Shown piece by piece: positions 6,848 through 14,553 of a DNA stretch of 44,983 bases; within the stretch, counting starts at the first letter, position 1; every line of letters starts with the position of its first letter. Both the position numbers and the translations under genes were made by a program. The notes beneath the pieces are model-generated. The model was not told the origin of the DNA and searched no databases. It saw nothing but the letters and a program-made list of their open reading frames with translations. This DNA is from a virus. The DNA lies in IMG/VR virus record IMGVR_UViG_3300040793_000026, positions 1-44,983 of that record, one strand, 5' to 3'.

Positions 6848-6871
6848 CTGGGCCGGCTCTAACCGGCCCAG
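6848..6871 (+). terminator. 9-bp hairpin after SPFH gene
   Basis: CTGGGCCGG (6848-6856) pairs perfectly with CCGGCCCAG (6863-6871), loop CTCTAA, 9 nt after the stop codon. No T-run follows within 10 nt (GCGCGCAAAA), so termination strength is uncertain. The gap 6839-7046 otherwise contains a 6-bp inverted repeat CGAGAG/CTCTCG (6941-6946, 6961-6966) and the promoter listed next; I see no gene in it. Confidence 0.5.
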
Positions 6872-6979
6872 CGCGCAAAACCAGGGCCGATGTTATCTCG
6901 GCAGTCGTTGCGGTTGCGTCGGCGGTATGGTCACGCACTACGAGAGACACGACCTCGCCACTCTCGACTAAATTTAAGC

Positions 6980-7007
6980 TTGCGTGTCAATCTAAGGCGC
7001 GTATAAT
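6980..7007 (+). promoter_or_regulatory. sigma70-type promoter
   Basis: -35 TTGCGT (6980-6985), 16-bp spacer, -10 TATAAT (7002-7007), placed 40 nt before the ATG at 7047. It lacks the TAGCTA block seen in three other promoters of this phage. Confidence 0.65.
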
Positions 7008-7046
7008 GACCTTCATCGCAGCGACGCAACCTAAGAGGACATCACG

Positions 7047-7490
7047 ATGACCGCCGAACTCACCAACTGCCGGGACGGGCTTGCCTACATGCTCGGCAAG
7101 AAGGCGACCTTCACCCTGGTCTCGCACGCCACGGGCGACCGTCGGACCTACCGCGTGATCGAGCGCGAGGGCCGCAATGGCGAAGCAATCTACTGGGTCA
7201 ACCGCCTGGTCGGACCCGAGAACGGAACCGACTACGAGTACGTTGGCAGCATCGTCCCCGGGCAGCCCCACGAGCACAAGTTCGCCTACCGGTGCGCGCG
7301 TGGTGGCGGCAGAGACGCGGTGATCGAGTGGCTCCTGGGCGTGTTACAGACACGCGAGCAACTGCCTGAAAAGTTGTCGTTTTATACCTCAGGCGAGTGT
7401 TCCTCTTGCGGGCGGCTGCTCACAGTGCCGGAATCGATTGCCGTCGGCATGGGTCCGAAGTGTCGCGCCAGGGCACTGAGCAAGCTTTAA
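7047..7490 (+). CDS. DUF6011-like zinc-binding protein
   Basis: 147 aa. The C-terminal end carries C118-x2-C121-G-R, then a 'TVPESIAVGMGPKC' segment ending at C139, the signature I associate with DUF6011, a small probable zinc-binding domain common at the end of phage and plasmid proteins. The N-terminal 110 residues are an unassigned alpha/beta region with another Cys pair (C8, C83). It has its own promoter (6980-7007) and leader ACCTAAGAGGA (7029-7039). Its role is unknown; the location just before the helicase suggests DNA metabolism. Confidence 0.75.
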   Translation: MTAELTNCRDGLAYMLGKKATFTLVSHATGDRRTYRVIEREGRNGEAIYWVNRLVGPENGTDYEYVGSIVPGQPHEHKFAYRCARGGGRDAVIEWLLGVLQTREQLPEKLSFYTSGECSSCGRLLTVPESIAVGMGPKCRARALSKL

Positions 7491-7505
7491 GCGACAAAAA
7501 ATCGC

Positions 7506-7545
7506 TTGACACCTTATTCGCAGGGATGCTTAAATACCTGCGAAT
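7506..7545 (+). promoter_or_regulatory. Promoter overlapped by a 9-bp-arm palindrome (possible operator)
   Basis: -35 TTGACA (7506-7511), 18-bp spacer, -10 TTAAAT (7530-7535). A perfect inverted repeat, ATTCGCAGG (7516-7524) and CCTGCGAAT (7537-7545), brackets the -10 box with a 12-bp AT-rich centre. This is the layout of a dimer-bound operator that would block the polymerase. As RNA it would lie mostly upstream of the start site, so DNA binding is the better reading. Confidence 0.6.
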
Positions 7546-7579
7546 CGAGATTAACGATTAAACCCTGAGAGGTCCGCCA

Positions 7580-9157
7580 ATGCCTTCTTTCGACTTTTCC
7601 GGCGTTTTCGACATTATTGACTCCCTCGATAACGCTGATGAGCGCCTTGTTGTGCCATTCGGTAAGCATCGCGGAACCGACGTTCGCGAGCTTGCGGAGA
7701 TCGCACCGGACTACCTCTCCTGGATGCTGTCCAACGCTGAGCACCCGTGGGTCGCCGATAACGCTGACGCGATCCGCGACGTCATCCAGGACGTGAAGTC
7801 TGGGAAGGCTGTTGAGGCGTCCCGTGCTCTTACCCTGACCCCGCACCAGCAGGGCGCGGTTGGCGAGGTGCTTTCCCACTTCGATGACGACAACCGCGTG
7901 GCAGCCCTCTACGGCGGCGCCGGCTATGGGAAGTCCTACGTGACCGCTGGTCTCGTTACCGAGCTGGCGAAGCTGGGCTACACCACCCGAGCCATGGCGG
8001 TCTCTTACGTCGCGAGCCAGGTGCTGGCGGCGCAACTCGATCCGTTCGGCGTCGAGACCGGGACCGTCGCCCGGACCGTGAAGCTGGAGAAGGTCTGGAA
8101 CGACGACCAGGAGGCCTACGTCTTCACCGGTGATAGCCAGGACCAGCTGAACGAACTGCTGACCGAGGGGCAGGCGCTCATCGTCGACGAAGCAAGTATG
8201 ATCGACGACGCCATGGCTGACCGTCTGATCTCGACCGCTGAGCGTCGCGGCGGGCGTCTGATCCTGGTCGGTGACGATCACCAGCTGCCCCCAGTCAAGC
8301 AGGCGACCATTAGCCGCTGCTGCAACATCGACCGGGCGGCGACCCTGACCGAACCGATGCGGTACTCCCGCGACAGTCACCTGTTCAGCTATGAACAAGC
8401 CGTGCGTAACAACCCGAACAGCGCCTGGGGCTGGTCCGCTGCCGACGTCAAGGAAAGCCCGGAGGTCCGCGCGGTAACCAGCGTCGACGCCCTGATCGAT
8501 GACTTCGTCATGCGGTTCAAGGCTGACCCTGGTGCTCTGCACCGCATGATGCTGTTCACGCGCGCCGGCGTGGTCCAGGCGAACAACTCGATCCGCGAGA
8601 AGCTGTTCGGCGCCGAGCAGGCAGCTGAGTCGGTCGTCATCGAGGACGAGCAGCTGATGATCCTCGCCACCACCGACTACCCTTCGGGCCTGTCCCGCGA
8701 GATGGGCGGGATTCGATACTACTCAGGGCAGAGCTTTCACGCCGCTGACGTCCAGCGCTCCACGCACCAGATCTACATCGGCGGCGAGACGTTCCAGATC
8801 CCGCACTACCAGGCGACCCTGAGAGAGGGCGAGATGCCGGTGCGTCTGATCTTCGGTGCCACTGAGTCCTCGCTCGATCAGTCCAAGCTAGGCGCCGCCG
8901 AGTTCGGCAAAGCACTCGCCGCTGCCCGTGCCTACGGCAAGGAGCACGGCGATTGGGGCTACTGGCGCCGTCTGCAAAACGACTATGTCCGCGTGGCCTA
9001 CACCTACGCGAGCACCGTGCATCGCTCGCAGGGGCAGACCTGCGACTACGCCTATTGCGCGCCGAAAAGCCTGCTCGCGACCAGAGGCATCATGGGACAG
9101 GCACTGACCTACGTCGCCATGACGCGGGCGAAGAAGCACCTGACCATCGTGCTGTAG
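7580..9157 (+). CDS. DUF3820-helicase fusion (Dda/RecD-like SF1B helicase)
   Basis: 525 aa. Residues about 23-55 ('PFGKHRGTDVREL', 'PDYLSWML') match the small DUF3820-type domain, usually seen as a separate protein or appended to nucleases. From about residue 85 it is an SF1B helicase: Q-motif region 'LTPHQQGAV', Walker A 'GGAGYGKS' (about 112-119), Walker B 'LIVDEASMID' (about 198-207), 'LVGDDHQLPPVK' (motif III), and a UvrD_C_2-type end with 'ASTVHRSQGQT' and 'YVAMTRAKKHLTIV'. It should unwind DNA 5'-3' during replication or recombination, as T4 Dda does. It has its own regulated promoter and leader CCCTGAGAGGT (7563-7573). Neighbours are replication proteins. Confidence 0.88.
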   Translation: MPSFDFSGVFDIIDSLDNADERLVVPFGKHRGTDVRELAEIAPDYLSWMLSNAEHPWVADNADAIRDVIQDVKSGKAVEASRALTLTPHQQGAVGEVLSHFDDDNRVAALYGGAGYGKSYVTAGLVTELAKLGYTTRAMAVSYVASQVLAAQLDPFGVETGTVARTVKLEKVWNDDQEAYVFTGDSQDQLNELLTEGQALIVDEASMIDDAMADRLISTAERRGGRLILVGDDHQLPPVKQATISRCCNIDRAATLTEPMRYSRDSHLFSYEQAVRNNPNSAWGWSAADVKESPEVRAVTSVDALIDDFVMRFKADPGALHRMMLFTRAGVVQANNSIREKLFGAEQAAESVVIEDEQLMILATTDYPSGLSREMGGIRYYSGQSFHAADVQRSTHQIYIGGETFQIPHYQATLREGEMPVRLIFGATESSLDQSKLGAAEFGKALAAARAYGKEHGDWGYWRRLQNDYVRVAYTYASTVHRSQGQTCDYAYCAPKSLLATRGIMGQALTYVAMTRAKKHLTIVL

Positions 9158-9164
9158 ACCAACC

Positions 9165-9180
9165 GGGGCGGCGACGCCCC
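9165..9180 (+). terminator. 6-bp hairpin with GCGA tetraloop
   Basis: GGGGCG (9165-9170) and CGCCCC (9175-9180) around GCGA (GNRA loop), 7 nt after the helicase stop codon. It is followed at 9181-9197 by a 17-nt segment that matches 15 of 17 positions of the segment after the three-way-junction fold at 2121-2137. Confidence 0.5.
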
Positions 9181-9211
9181 ACTTTCAAACCAACCACCCG
9201 ACGGGGTTCCT

Positions 9212-9694
9212 ATGATCAATCTCACTCCTGAACAGATTACCGATTTCGTCCAGCGCGTGACCGCCGCCAAGGTCGCCGAGGCGGAGGCTTACGTGGCGCT
9301 GCGCACCATGCTGACGTCCGCGCCAGCGCAGACCGAGACGCCCGCGCCGGTGGCTGAACAGCCTGTTGCCCCGCCCGCTGCCGCTGCCGAGCCCGCTGCT
9401 CCGCCGCCCCCGCCGCCGCCCGCTGAGCAACCTGCCCAGCAGACCGCGCCGCCCGCGCAACAGCCCGCTGGGCAGCTCAGCTTCGACCAGTTCAACGCGA
9501 CGGTGGTCAACGTGCTCGCAGGGCCGGCTGGCGCCTACCTGAAAACGCCTGGTCCTGATGGCGCGCCACCGATCAAGACGCTGATGCTGCGCTACACCGC
9601 CGGGAAAGGTGGTGCGGCGAATATCGACCCGGTTCAGTACGGCAACTTCCTGAATGAGCTGAACGCCCTCGCCGCTGCTGCTGGAGCCGCGTAA
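9212..9694 (+). CDS. Proline/alanine-rich linker protein
   Basis: 160 aa. An N-terminal helix ('TPEQITDFVQRVTAAKVAEAEAYVAL', shown only in part: residues about 5-30) is followed by about 55 residues made almost only of Pro, Ala, Gln and Glu (residues about 38-92, including a run of seven Pro), then a folded C-terminal domain ('LSFDQFNATVVNVLAG', 'LMLRYTAGKGG'). The Pro-rich linker resembles the tail of the ssDNA-binding protein at 11147, so the two may act in one replication complex. No family is recognised. The stop overlaps the next ATG (TAATG), so it is coupled to the DUF2800 gene. Confidence 0.75.
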   Translation: MINLTPEQITDFVQRVTAAKVAEAEAYVALRTMLTSAPAQTETPAPVAEQPVAPPAAAAEPAAPPPPPPPAEQPAQQTAPPAQQPAGQLSFDQFNATVVNVLAGPAGAYLKTPGPDGAPPIKTLMLRYTAGKGGAANIDPVQYGNFLNELNALAAAAGAA

Positions 9695-11100
9695 TGAGCG
9701 TTTTCGCCGATCAAGGCACGGCGGCGCACTGGGTGCTTGAGCAGTGCCTGCTGATGATCTACGAGTACGGGCTGGACGCCGCCGCGAGTGACTTCGAAGG
9801 GCAGATGATCAGGGTCGAGGATGGTCCGCACTCCCGGCGCAGTCCGTCCGGCGCCAAACGGTGGATGAACTGCGCACCGTCAGTCCGGATAGCCGAGGAG
9901 TACCCCGAGCCTGCGCTGCCGCCCCGCATGGTGCTCTTTACCGACAACGACGCAATCGCCGTGCAGGAGTGCCTCGACTACGTCGAGGAGCGAGTAGTCG
10001 CGCTGAAGGCGCAGACGATCAAGGACGGGGTGCCCAACGCCCAGGTAGATGTGCGAGCTGAACGCCCGGTCAGCCTGGAGCCGGTGCTGGGGCATACCGA
10101 GTGCGATGGCACCAGCGACATTGCGCTGCTGCTCTCCATCGGTGGCCGCGTGGTCTTCATCGAGCATGTGGATTACAAGCACGGCGCCGGCGTACCGGTG
10201 CCGCCGGAAGATCCTCAGAACGCGTTCTACCTGGTGGGCACCCTCTGCGCGGAAGGTCTTCACAGGGACTTCGACCTGAATACAGTGCAGTCCCGTCTGA
10301 CCATCGTCCAGCCCCGCTGCGACAAGGTCGACCCGCGCATCCGCTGGATCGAGATTCCCAACACAGCGGTCTGGATGGACCAGTTCCTGGCGGAGGTCGC
10401 GGAGGCGGAGTACCGAGTCGTGACCGACGACCCGGTGCTCGTCGCGGGCGACTGGTGTCGGTTCTGTCCGATCGGCGGGCAAGGTGGGTACGACGAGCGC
10501 CCGATCTGCGGGGAGTACAGCCGCAGTCAGCTCACCGCCATGGGCATCGTTGACGAGGGCGCGGACCTGCCTGCCACCACGCTAGAGATGGCGCAAGCCG
10601 CCTTCGACTTCGCGGCGCAGGATACCCGCACGCTGACAGACGGGCAGATCGTCGGGCTGCTGGACGCCCGTGAGGCGATCAGCGGAATGCTGCAGGCAGT
10701 TGAGGCGTATGCGCTCGCCAAGCTGCAGAGCGACTCGCCCCCGGACGAGATCGCTGCCCGGTACAAGGTGGTGCGCGGGCGCTCGAACCGTAAGTGGATG
10801 TACGACGACGAGGCGGACATGTTCGCCGAGTTGAAGAAGGTCAAGATCCACGACGCCGAGAAAGGGAAGGATCGGGGGCTGGGCAAGCGAGACCTCTATG
10901 AGGAGAAGCTCAAGAGCCCGACGCAGGTGGAGAAGATCCTGAAGAGCAACGGGGTGGATGCCATGAGCACGCGCTTTAAGGCGTTCCAGCGGTTGATCGT
11001 CAAACCACCCGGCAAAGTGACCATCGCGCCGATCGAAGACCCTCGTGAGGCAATCAAGAATCAGACCGCCAGCGCGGAAGATGCGTTCGGCGACCTGTAG
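9694..11100 (+). CDS. DUF2800-like PD-(D/E)xK nuclease with rearranged N-terminus
   Basis: 468 aa. Related to DUF2800, Cas4/RecB-like nucleases found beside DUF2815 in many siphoviruses. Visible parts: 'GTSDIALLLS' and 'HVDYKHGAGVPV' (catalytic D and D-x-K around residues 145-165), the substrate-side 'PQNAFYLVG', and a Cys group 'WCRFC' that with a later Cys may hold an iron-sulfur or zinc site. The order at the N-terminus is odd: in the family the block 'HSRLSPSSA.RWM.C.GS' comes first and 'ADEGTAAH..' follows it. Here 'FADQGTAAHWVLEQCL' is at residues 4-19 and 'HSRRSPSGAKRWMNCAPS' at 46-63. The likely job is exonuclease or end-processing in recombination. It is coupled to the gene before it (TAATG). 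Confidence 0.82.
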   Translation: MSVFADQGTAAHWVLEQCLLMIYEYGLDAAASDFEGQMIRVEDGPHSRRSPSGAKRWMNCAPSVRIAEEYPEPALPPRMVLFTDNDAIAVQECLDYVEERVVALKAQTIKDGVPNAQVDVRAERPVSLEPVLGHTECDGTSDIALLLSIGGRVVFIEHVDYKHGAGVPVPPEDPQNAFYLVGTLCAEGLHRDFDLNTVQSRLTIVQPRCDKVDPRIRWIEIPNTAVWMDQFLAEVAEAEYRVVTDDPVLVAGDWCRFCPIGGQGGYDERPICGEYSRSQLTAMGIVDEGADLPATTLEMAQAAFDFAAQDTRTLTDGQIVGLLDAREAISGMLQAVEAYALAKLQSDSPPDEIAARYKVVRGRSNRKWMYDDEADMFAELKKVKIHDAEKGKDRGLGKRDLYEEKLKSPTQVEKILKSNGVDAMSTRFKAFQRLIVKPPGKVTIAPIEDPREAIKNQTASAEDAFGDL

Positions 11101-11146
11101 AACGGCGAAAGCCAAAACTGTGAAACTGTGAAACTGGAGAAATCGA

Positions 11147-11860
11147 ATGCCGTACAAGAAGGCAAACCGTCAAATCAAGCGCACCAGCACACCGGTCCGC
11201 TTGAGCTTCCCCGAGCTGTTCGAGCCCCGCGTGCCGGTGATCAACGGGAAGCCGTCCGGTGATCCGAAGTTCTCGGCGCGGATCGTGATCCCGGCGAGCA
11301 ATACGCAACTGCTTGCCGAGATCAACCGCCTGATCGAGGAGGTCAAGAATGAGGCATGGGCCGACGGCGTCTTGCCGATGAAGTTCGAGACCCCGCTGAA
11401 GGACGCCAACCGGGCGTACCCGCAAGACGCGAACATCAAGGACTGCTTTGTGCTGAACGCCAAGAGCGCCGCGTCCTCGCCGCCGATCGTCGTCAAGGCG
11501 GGTCCGATCAAGGGCAAACCGATCCCCGTCGACCCACATACCGATCGGGCGCTGGTCTTCTCCGGCATGGAGGTCTACGCGTCGATCGCGCTGTACTCCT
11601 ACCTCAACACGCCCGCTGACGGCGGCATCGCGGTCGGGCTGAACGCGGTCTACGTGACGCAGCGCGATGTCGGGCGCTTCGATTCGCGCGTCTCGGCTGA
11701 GGGCGCGTTCGGTGATATCGCCGAGGCGGACGATGCCGCCAACCCGTTCGAGGGAATGTCCGCTGCGCCCCCGCCGCCCCCGCCCGGTGCCGTGGCTGCC
11801 CCGCCGCCGCCGCCCGCTGCTCCTCCTGCGGCAGCTGATGTGCCCTGGGACGCCTTCTAA
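11147..11860 (+). CDS. DUF2815 ssDNA-binding protein
   Basis: 237 aa. Residues 1-180 follow the DUF2815 layout ('VRLSFPELFEP', 'KFSARIVIP', 'IKDCFVLNAKS', 'GMEVYASIALY'), an OB-fold phage single-strand-binding family that pairs with DUF2800 nucleases. The C-terminus is a Pro/Ala-rich linker (two runs of Pro near residues 207 and 218) ending in 'DVPWDAF', an acidic aromatic tip as in bacterial SSB and T7 gp2.5, used to recruit replication partners. It should coat ssDNA at the fork and load the polymerase and nuclease. It sits directly between the nuclease and polymerase genes. Confidence 0.85.
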   Translation: MPYKKANRQIKRTSTPVRLSFPELFEPRVPVINGKPSGDPKFSARIVIPASNTQLLAEINRLIEEVKNEAWADGVLPMKFETPLKDANRAYPQDANIKDCFVLNAKSAASSPPIVVKAGPIKGKPIPVDPHTDRALVFSGMEVYASIALYSYLNTPADGGIAVGLNAVYVTQRDVGRFDSRVSAEGAFGDIAEADDAANPFEGMSAAPPPPPPGAVAAPPPPPAAPPAAADVPWDAF

Positions 11861-11906
11861 CGGCTAAGTATGTGCCAGGGACGGCACTATCGATCAATCA
11901 AAGCTG

Positions 11907-11930
11907 TTGACACCGTAGCTACGATATGCG
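11907..11930 (+). promoter_or_regulatory. Promoter/regulatory block with CGTAGCTACG palindrome
   Basis: TTGACA (11907-11912) overlaps TGACAC-CG-TAGCTA-C-GA-TAT (11908-11927), the block shared with the promoters at 1625 and 20595. Here its centre is a perfect 10-bp palindrome, CGTAGCTACG (11914-11923). A good -10 at 17-bp spacing is missing (GATGCT, 11930-11935), so the site may need an activator. It precedes the CsrA-like gene. Confidence 0.55.
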
Positions 11931-11975
11931 ATGCTGCAGCTTCTTACGAAACGACACACCTTAGAGGGTAAAACA

Positions 11976-12179
11976 ATGTTAAAGATTATGGCAAGCAAGG
12001 GTGACAAGATTCACCTGCAGATCCCCGGTCAGGAAGACATCGAGATCGAGATCGCCTTCCACTCCGCGTCTCGGTGCCAAGTCAACTTCACCTGTGCCAA
12101 ATCGGTGAAGATCATCCGCGACCCCCTGCCCGAAAACGAGAACCGGGAACGCCCGCGCGATAATCGCGGCAACCGGTAG
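11976..12179 (+). CDS. CsrA-like RNA-binding protein (probable)
   Basis: 67 aa. The pattern resembles CsrA/RsmE translational regulators: M-L at the start, G9-D10-K-I (CsrA 'GE.L/I'), a strand of alternating hydrophobics ('IEIEIAF', residues 22-28), 'CQVNF' (34-38; CsrA 'NQVRIG'), then 'KSVKIIRD' (42-49; CsrA 'KEVAVHRE') with R48 in the place of the RNA-contacting R44. The charged tail after residue 52 is typical. Differences: the central strands are less conserved and two residues are missing before the last strand. ATG 11976 is chosen over the in-frame 11931 because of the leader ACCTTAGAGGGT (11958-11969). If real, it may bind AGGA-type leaders of phage or host mRNAs. Confidence 0.5.
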   Translation: MLKIMASKGDKIHLQIPGQEDIEIEIAFHSASRCQVNFTCAKSVKIIRDPLPENENRERPRDNRGNR

Positions 12180-12212
12180 CCGACGCGAACCTACACCTGA
12201 GAGGACCACCAC

Positions 12213-12467
12213 ATGAAATCTCGACTTCTACCCGCCCTGGCGCTGTCCGTGGCGCTGGTCGGTTGCGCCACTGTGCCTGATGGCAACGGCGGCACCCGGA
12301 CCGAACTGACCGACGGCGGGCGAGCCGTCGTGGGCATCTTGTTCGCTGCCATTCTCGTCGGCGGGCTCGCCGCCCTCAGTGACGACGGCGATCGCCCTAC
12401 CAGCTCGCTGGTGACGACCTATCCGGACGGCAGCCAGTCTCGCACGGACTACTACTACAACCGATGA
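12213..12467 (+). CDS. Small lipoprotein with transmembrane segment
   Basis: 84 aa. Lipoprotein signal with the box L-V-G-C, Cys at residue 18. After a Gly/Thr-rich linker comes a hydrophobic segment ('VVGILFAAILVGGLAAL', residues about 39-55), then a polar tail ending in 'RTDYYYNR'. Small phage lipoproteins often block superinfection (as T5 Llp or Cor do), which is a possible role but not shown by sequence. The leader ACCTGAGAGGA (12195-12205) is strong. The stop overlaps the polymerase start by 4 nt (ATGA). Confidence 0.75.
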   Translation: MKSRLLPALALSVALVGCATVPDGNGGTRTELTDGGRAVVGILFAAILVGGLAALSDDGDRPTSSLVTTYPDGSQSRTDYYYNR

Positions 12468-14551
12468 GCCCGACCAACCTACCCCGCATACTCGTCGTGG
12501 ACATCGAGACGGGGTCTCCCTGCGACATCAAAAAGGAAGGTCAGTTCAGGTACTGGGACGACCCCGGCACGCGAGTCTTCATGACTGGCGTTGGTTGGCT
12601 CCACGGCACCGATGACGTCCACGTCTTCGACCACGAGGCGGCGGGTGAGCGCCTCCCGGCATGGGTCGAGGACGCCCTCACTGACCCGTCCGTCATGCTC
12701 GCCGCCGCCAACTGCGAGTTCGACCGCGCGGGACTGGCGCGCATGGGCTACCCGACGCCGTCGGAACGCTGGATCGACGTGCTCGTCTGCGCGTACCAGC
12801 TGGGCTTTGCCGGTCGCCTGGCGGACGTCCTGTCGCAGACCCCGCTGGAAGTCGAGAAGAACCCCAAGGGATCACTGTGCATCAGCACGTTCTCCTCCCT
12901 GAAAAAGGCGTGGCATGAATCCCCGGATCTGTGGGACGAGTTCGTCCGCTACTGCGGTAATGACGTGCGCGTTGAGCGCGACCTGCTGCGCTGGTGCATG
13001 CAGTGGTTGACTCAGGGATGGCGTGTGCCGAGCGTCCGGAAAGTCCTCGAGCAGGAGCTGATCTATCGTGAGATCAACCGCCGGGGCATCCCGATCGATA
13101 AGCAAGCGGTCACCGGCGCGCTGGAGATCATCGCGCAGGAGCAGGAAGAGCTGATGGAGACCCTGCGCCATAAGACGGGCCTGCCCAACCCGAACAGCCG
13201 CGATCAGATGCTGGGATGGGTCAACCAGAAGATGCCCTATGCGCCGCTCCCGGATCTGACCAAGGCAACGGTCCGCGACGCCGTCGATGATCCCGAGACG
13301 CCCGTTGCCGTCCGCGAGGTGCTTGAGCTGCGCCAAGCGCTGAACAAGTCCTCCGTCAAGAAGTACGCTGCATTGAACGCCGCCACCAGCGACGACGGGA
13401 ACCTGCGCGGCGGTTGGCAGTTCTACGGCGCCAGCCGCACCGGGCGCGTCGCCGGGCGAACGCTGAACCCGGCGAACCTGCCCAGGCCCGCAATACCTTA
13501 TCCGGAAGCCACCGCCGAATGGCTTCGGTTCGGCGACAAAGACTTGCTGGAGATCATGTTTCCAGGATCGGTGCTCGACACGCTGTCCAGCTGCATCCGG
13601 GCAATGCTTAAGGCACCCGAGGGTAAGTTGTGGTGTGTGGCTGACTTGTCGTCGATCGAGTCCGTGGGGGCGGCTTGGGTAGCGGGTTGTGACACGATCC
13701 TGGACATCTTCTTCGCTGGCAGGGATACCTACAAGAGCTTCGCCGCTGAAGCGGAAGGCATTGATTATGAAGAAGTGACCAAGGCGCAACGGACTTACTA
13801 TAAACCAAGTGTTCTCGGCGCATCTTATGGCCTCTCTGGGCGCGGGCTTGTCGGGTATGGCGCCGGCATGGGCGTTGAGATTGAACTAGAAGAAGCGGAA
13901 CGACAAATACGCACCTTCAGAACCCTCTACCACGAGATCCCGCACTATTGGAAACAACTCCAGAGCGCGGCCATTGCCGCCATCGAGAACCCCGGTCGAG
14001 AGTTCCACGCCCTCGCCGCAAAAGCGGTACGGGGGGAGACTGAAGGACGTTTCGGCGTTACCTATCGAGAGTATGACTATCACAGACACCGCTGCACGAC
14101 GTTCCGCTATGACGGTACTTTCCTGTTCATGAAGCTGCCGTCCGGGCGCTACCTCAGTTACTACCGGCCTGAGATTGAGTATGGGCGGGTCATCCACCTA
14201 CCCGACAAAGACCCGTTCACAGCGGATTCGATCAGCTACATGGGCATTGACCAGAACGCCCCGGGCAATGCTTGGCGGCGAGTAGATACCCGAGGGCCGA
14301 AATTTTTTGAGAATTTGGTTCAGGGGTTATGCCGAGACATTCTGTGGGTCGGTCTCAAACAGGCGAACGCCGATCCAGGTTTGGAGGTGGTCGGAGACTG
14401 CTACGATGAAATATTCTCAATGTGTGATGAAACAGACACTAAAGCACTTGACAGGCTAATCGGATACATGACAACATTACCTGACTGGCTTGATGACCGC
14501 TTCTTCTTGGGTGCATCGGGCTACACATCAAAGAGATATCGTAAGGATTGA
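12464..14551 (+). CDS. Family A DNA polymerase with 3'-5' exonuclease
   Basis: 695 aa, the replicative polymerase. The N-terminal DnaQ-like exonuclease has D13-I-E15 and 'NCEFD' (about residue 85). Polymerase motifs: motif A 'VADLSSIES' (about 390-398), motif B 'YYKPSVLGASYGL' (about 445-457) and motif C 'GDCYDEIFS' (about 644-652), where the usual His of 'HDE' is Tyr. Codon use changes: the first two thirds use GC-rich codons like the neighbours, while the last third (from about 13700) is clearly richer in A/T-ending codons, like the HNH gene that follows. The final residues 'TSKRYRKD' reappear as 'TSKRYKKD' at the end of that HNH gene, so the 3' part was probably replaced by co-conversion during homing. 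Confidence 0.9.
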   Translation: MSPTNLPRILVVDIETGSPCDIKKEGQFRYWDDPGTRVFMTGVGWLHGTDDVHVFDHEAAGERLPAWVEDALTDPSVMLAAANCEFDRAGLARMGYPTPSERWIDVLVCAYQLGFAGRLADVLSQTPLEVEKNPKGSLCISTFSSLKKAWHESPDLWDEFVRYCGNDVRVERDLLRWCMQWLTQGWRVPSVRKVLEQELIYREINRRGIPIDKQAVTGALEIIAQEQEELMETLRHKTGLPNPNSRDQMLGWVNQKMPYAPLPDLTKATVRDAVDDPETPVAVREVLELRQALNKSSVKKYAALNAATSDDGNLRGGWQFYGASRTGRVAGRTLNPANLPRPAIPYPEATAEWLRFGDKDLLEIMFPGSVLDTLSSCIRAMLKAPEGKLWCVADLSSIESVGAAWVAGCDTILDIFFAGRDTYKSFAAEAEGIDYEEVTKAQRTYYKPSVLGASYGLSGRGLVGYGAGMGVEIELEEAERQIRTFRTLYHEIPHYWKQLQSAAIAAIENPGREFHALAAKAVRGETEGRFGVTYREYDYHRHRCTTFRYDGTFLFMKLPSGRYLSYYRPEIEYGRVIHLPDKDPFTADSISYMGIDQNAPGNAWRRVDTRGPKFFENLVQGLCRDILWVGLKQANADPGLEVVGDCYDEIFSMCDETDTKALDRLIGYMTTLPDWLDDRFFLGASGYTSKRYRKD

Positions 14552-14553
14552 GC

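Noticed and set aside
12872-13789. 305-aa - strand open frame within the polymerase gene
   Set aside because: Antisense of clear polymerase motifs, with no ribosome site and shadow-like composition.
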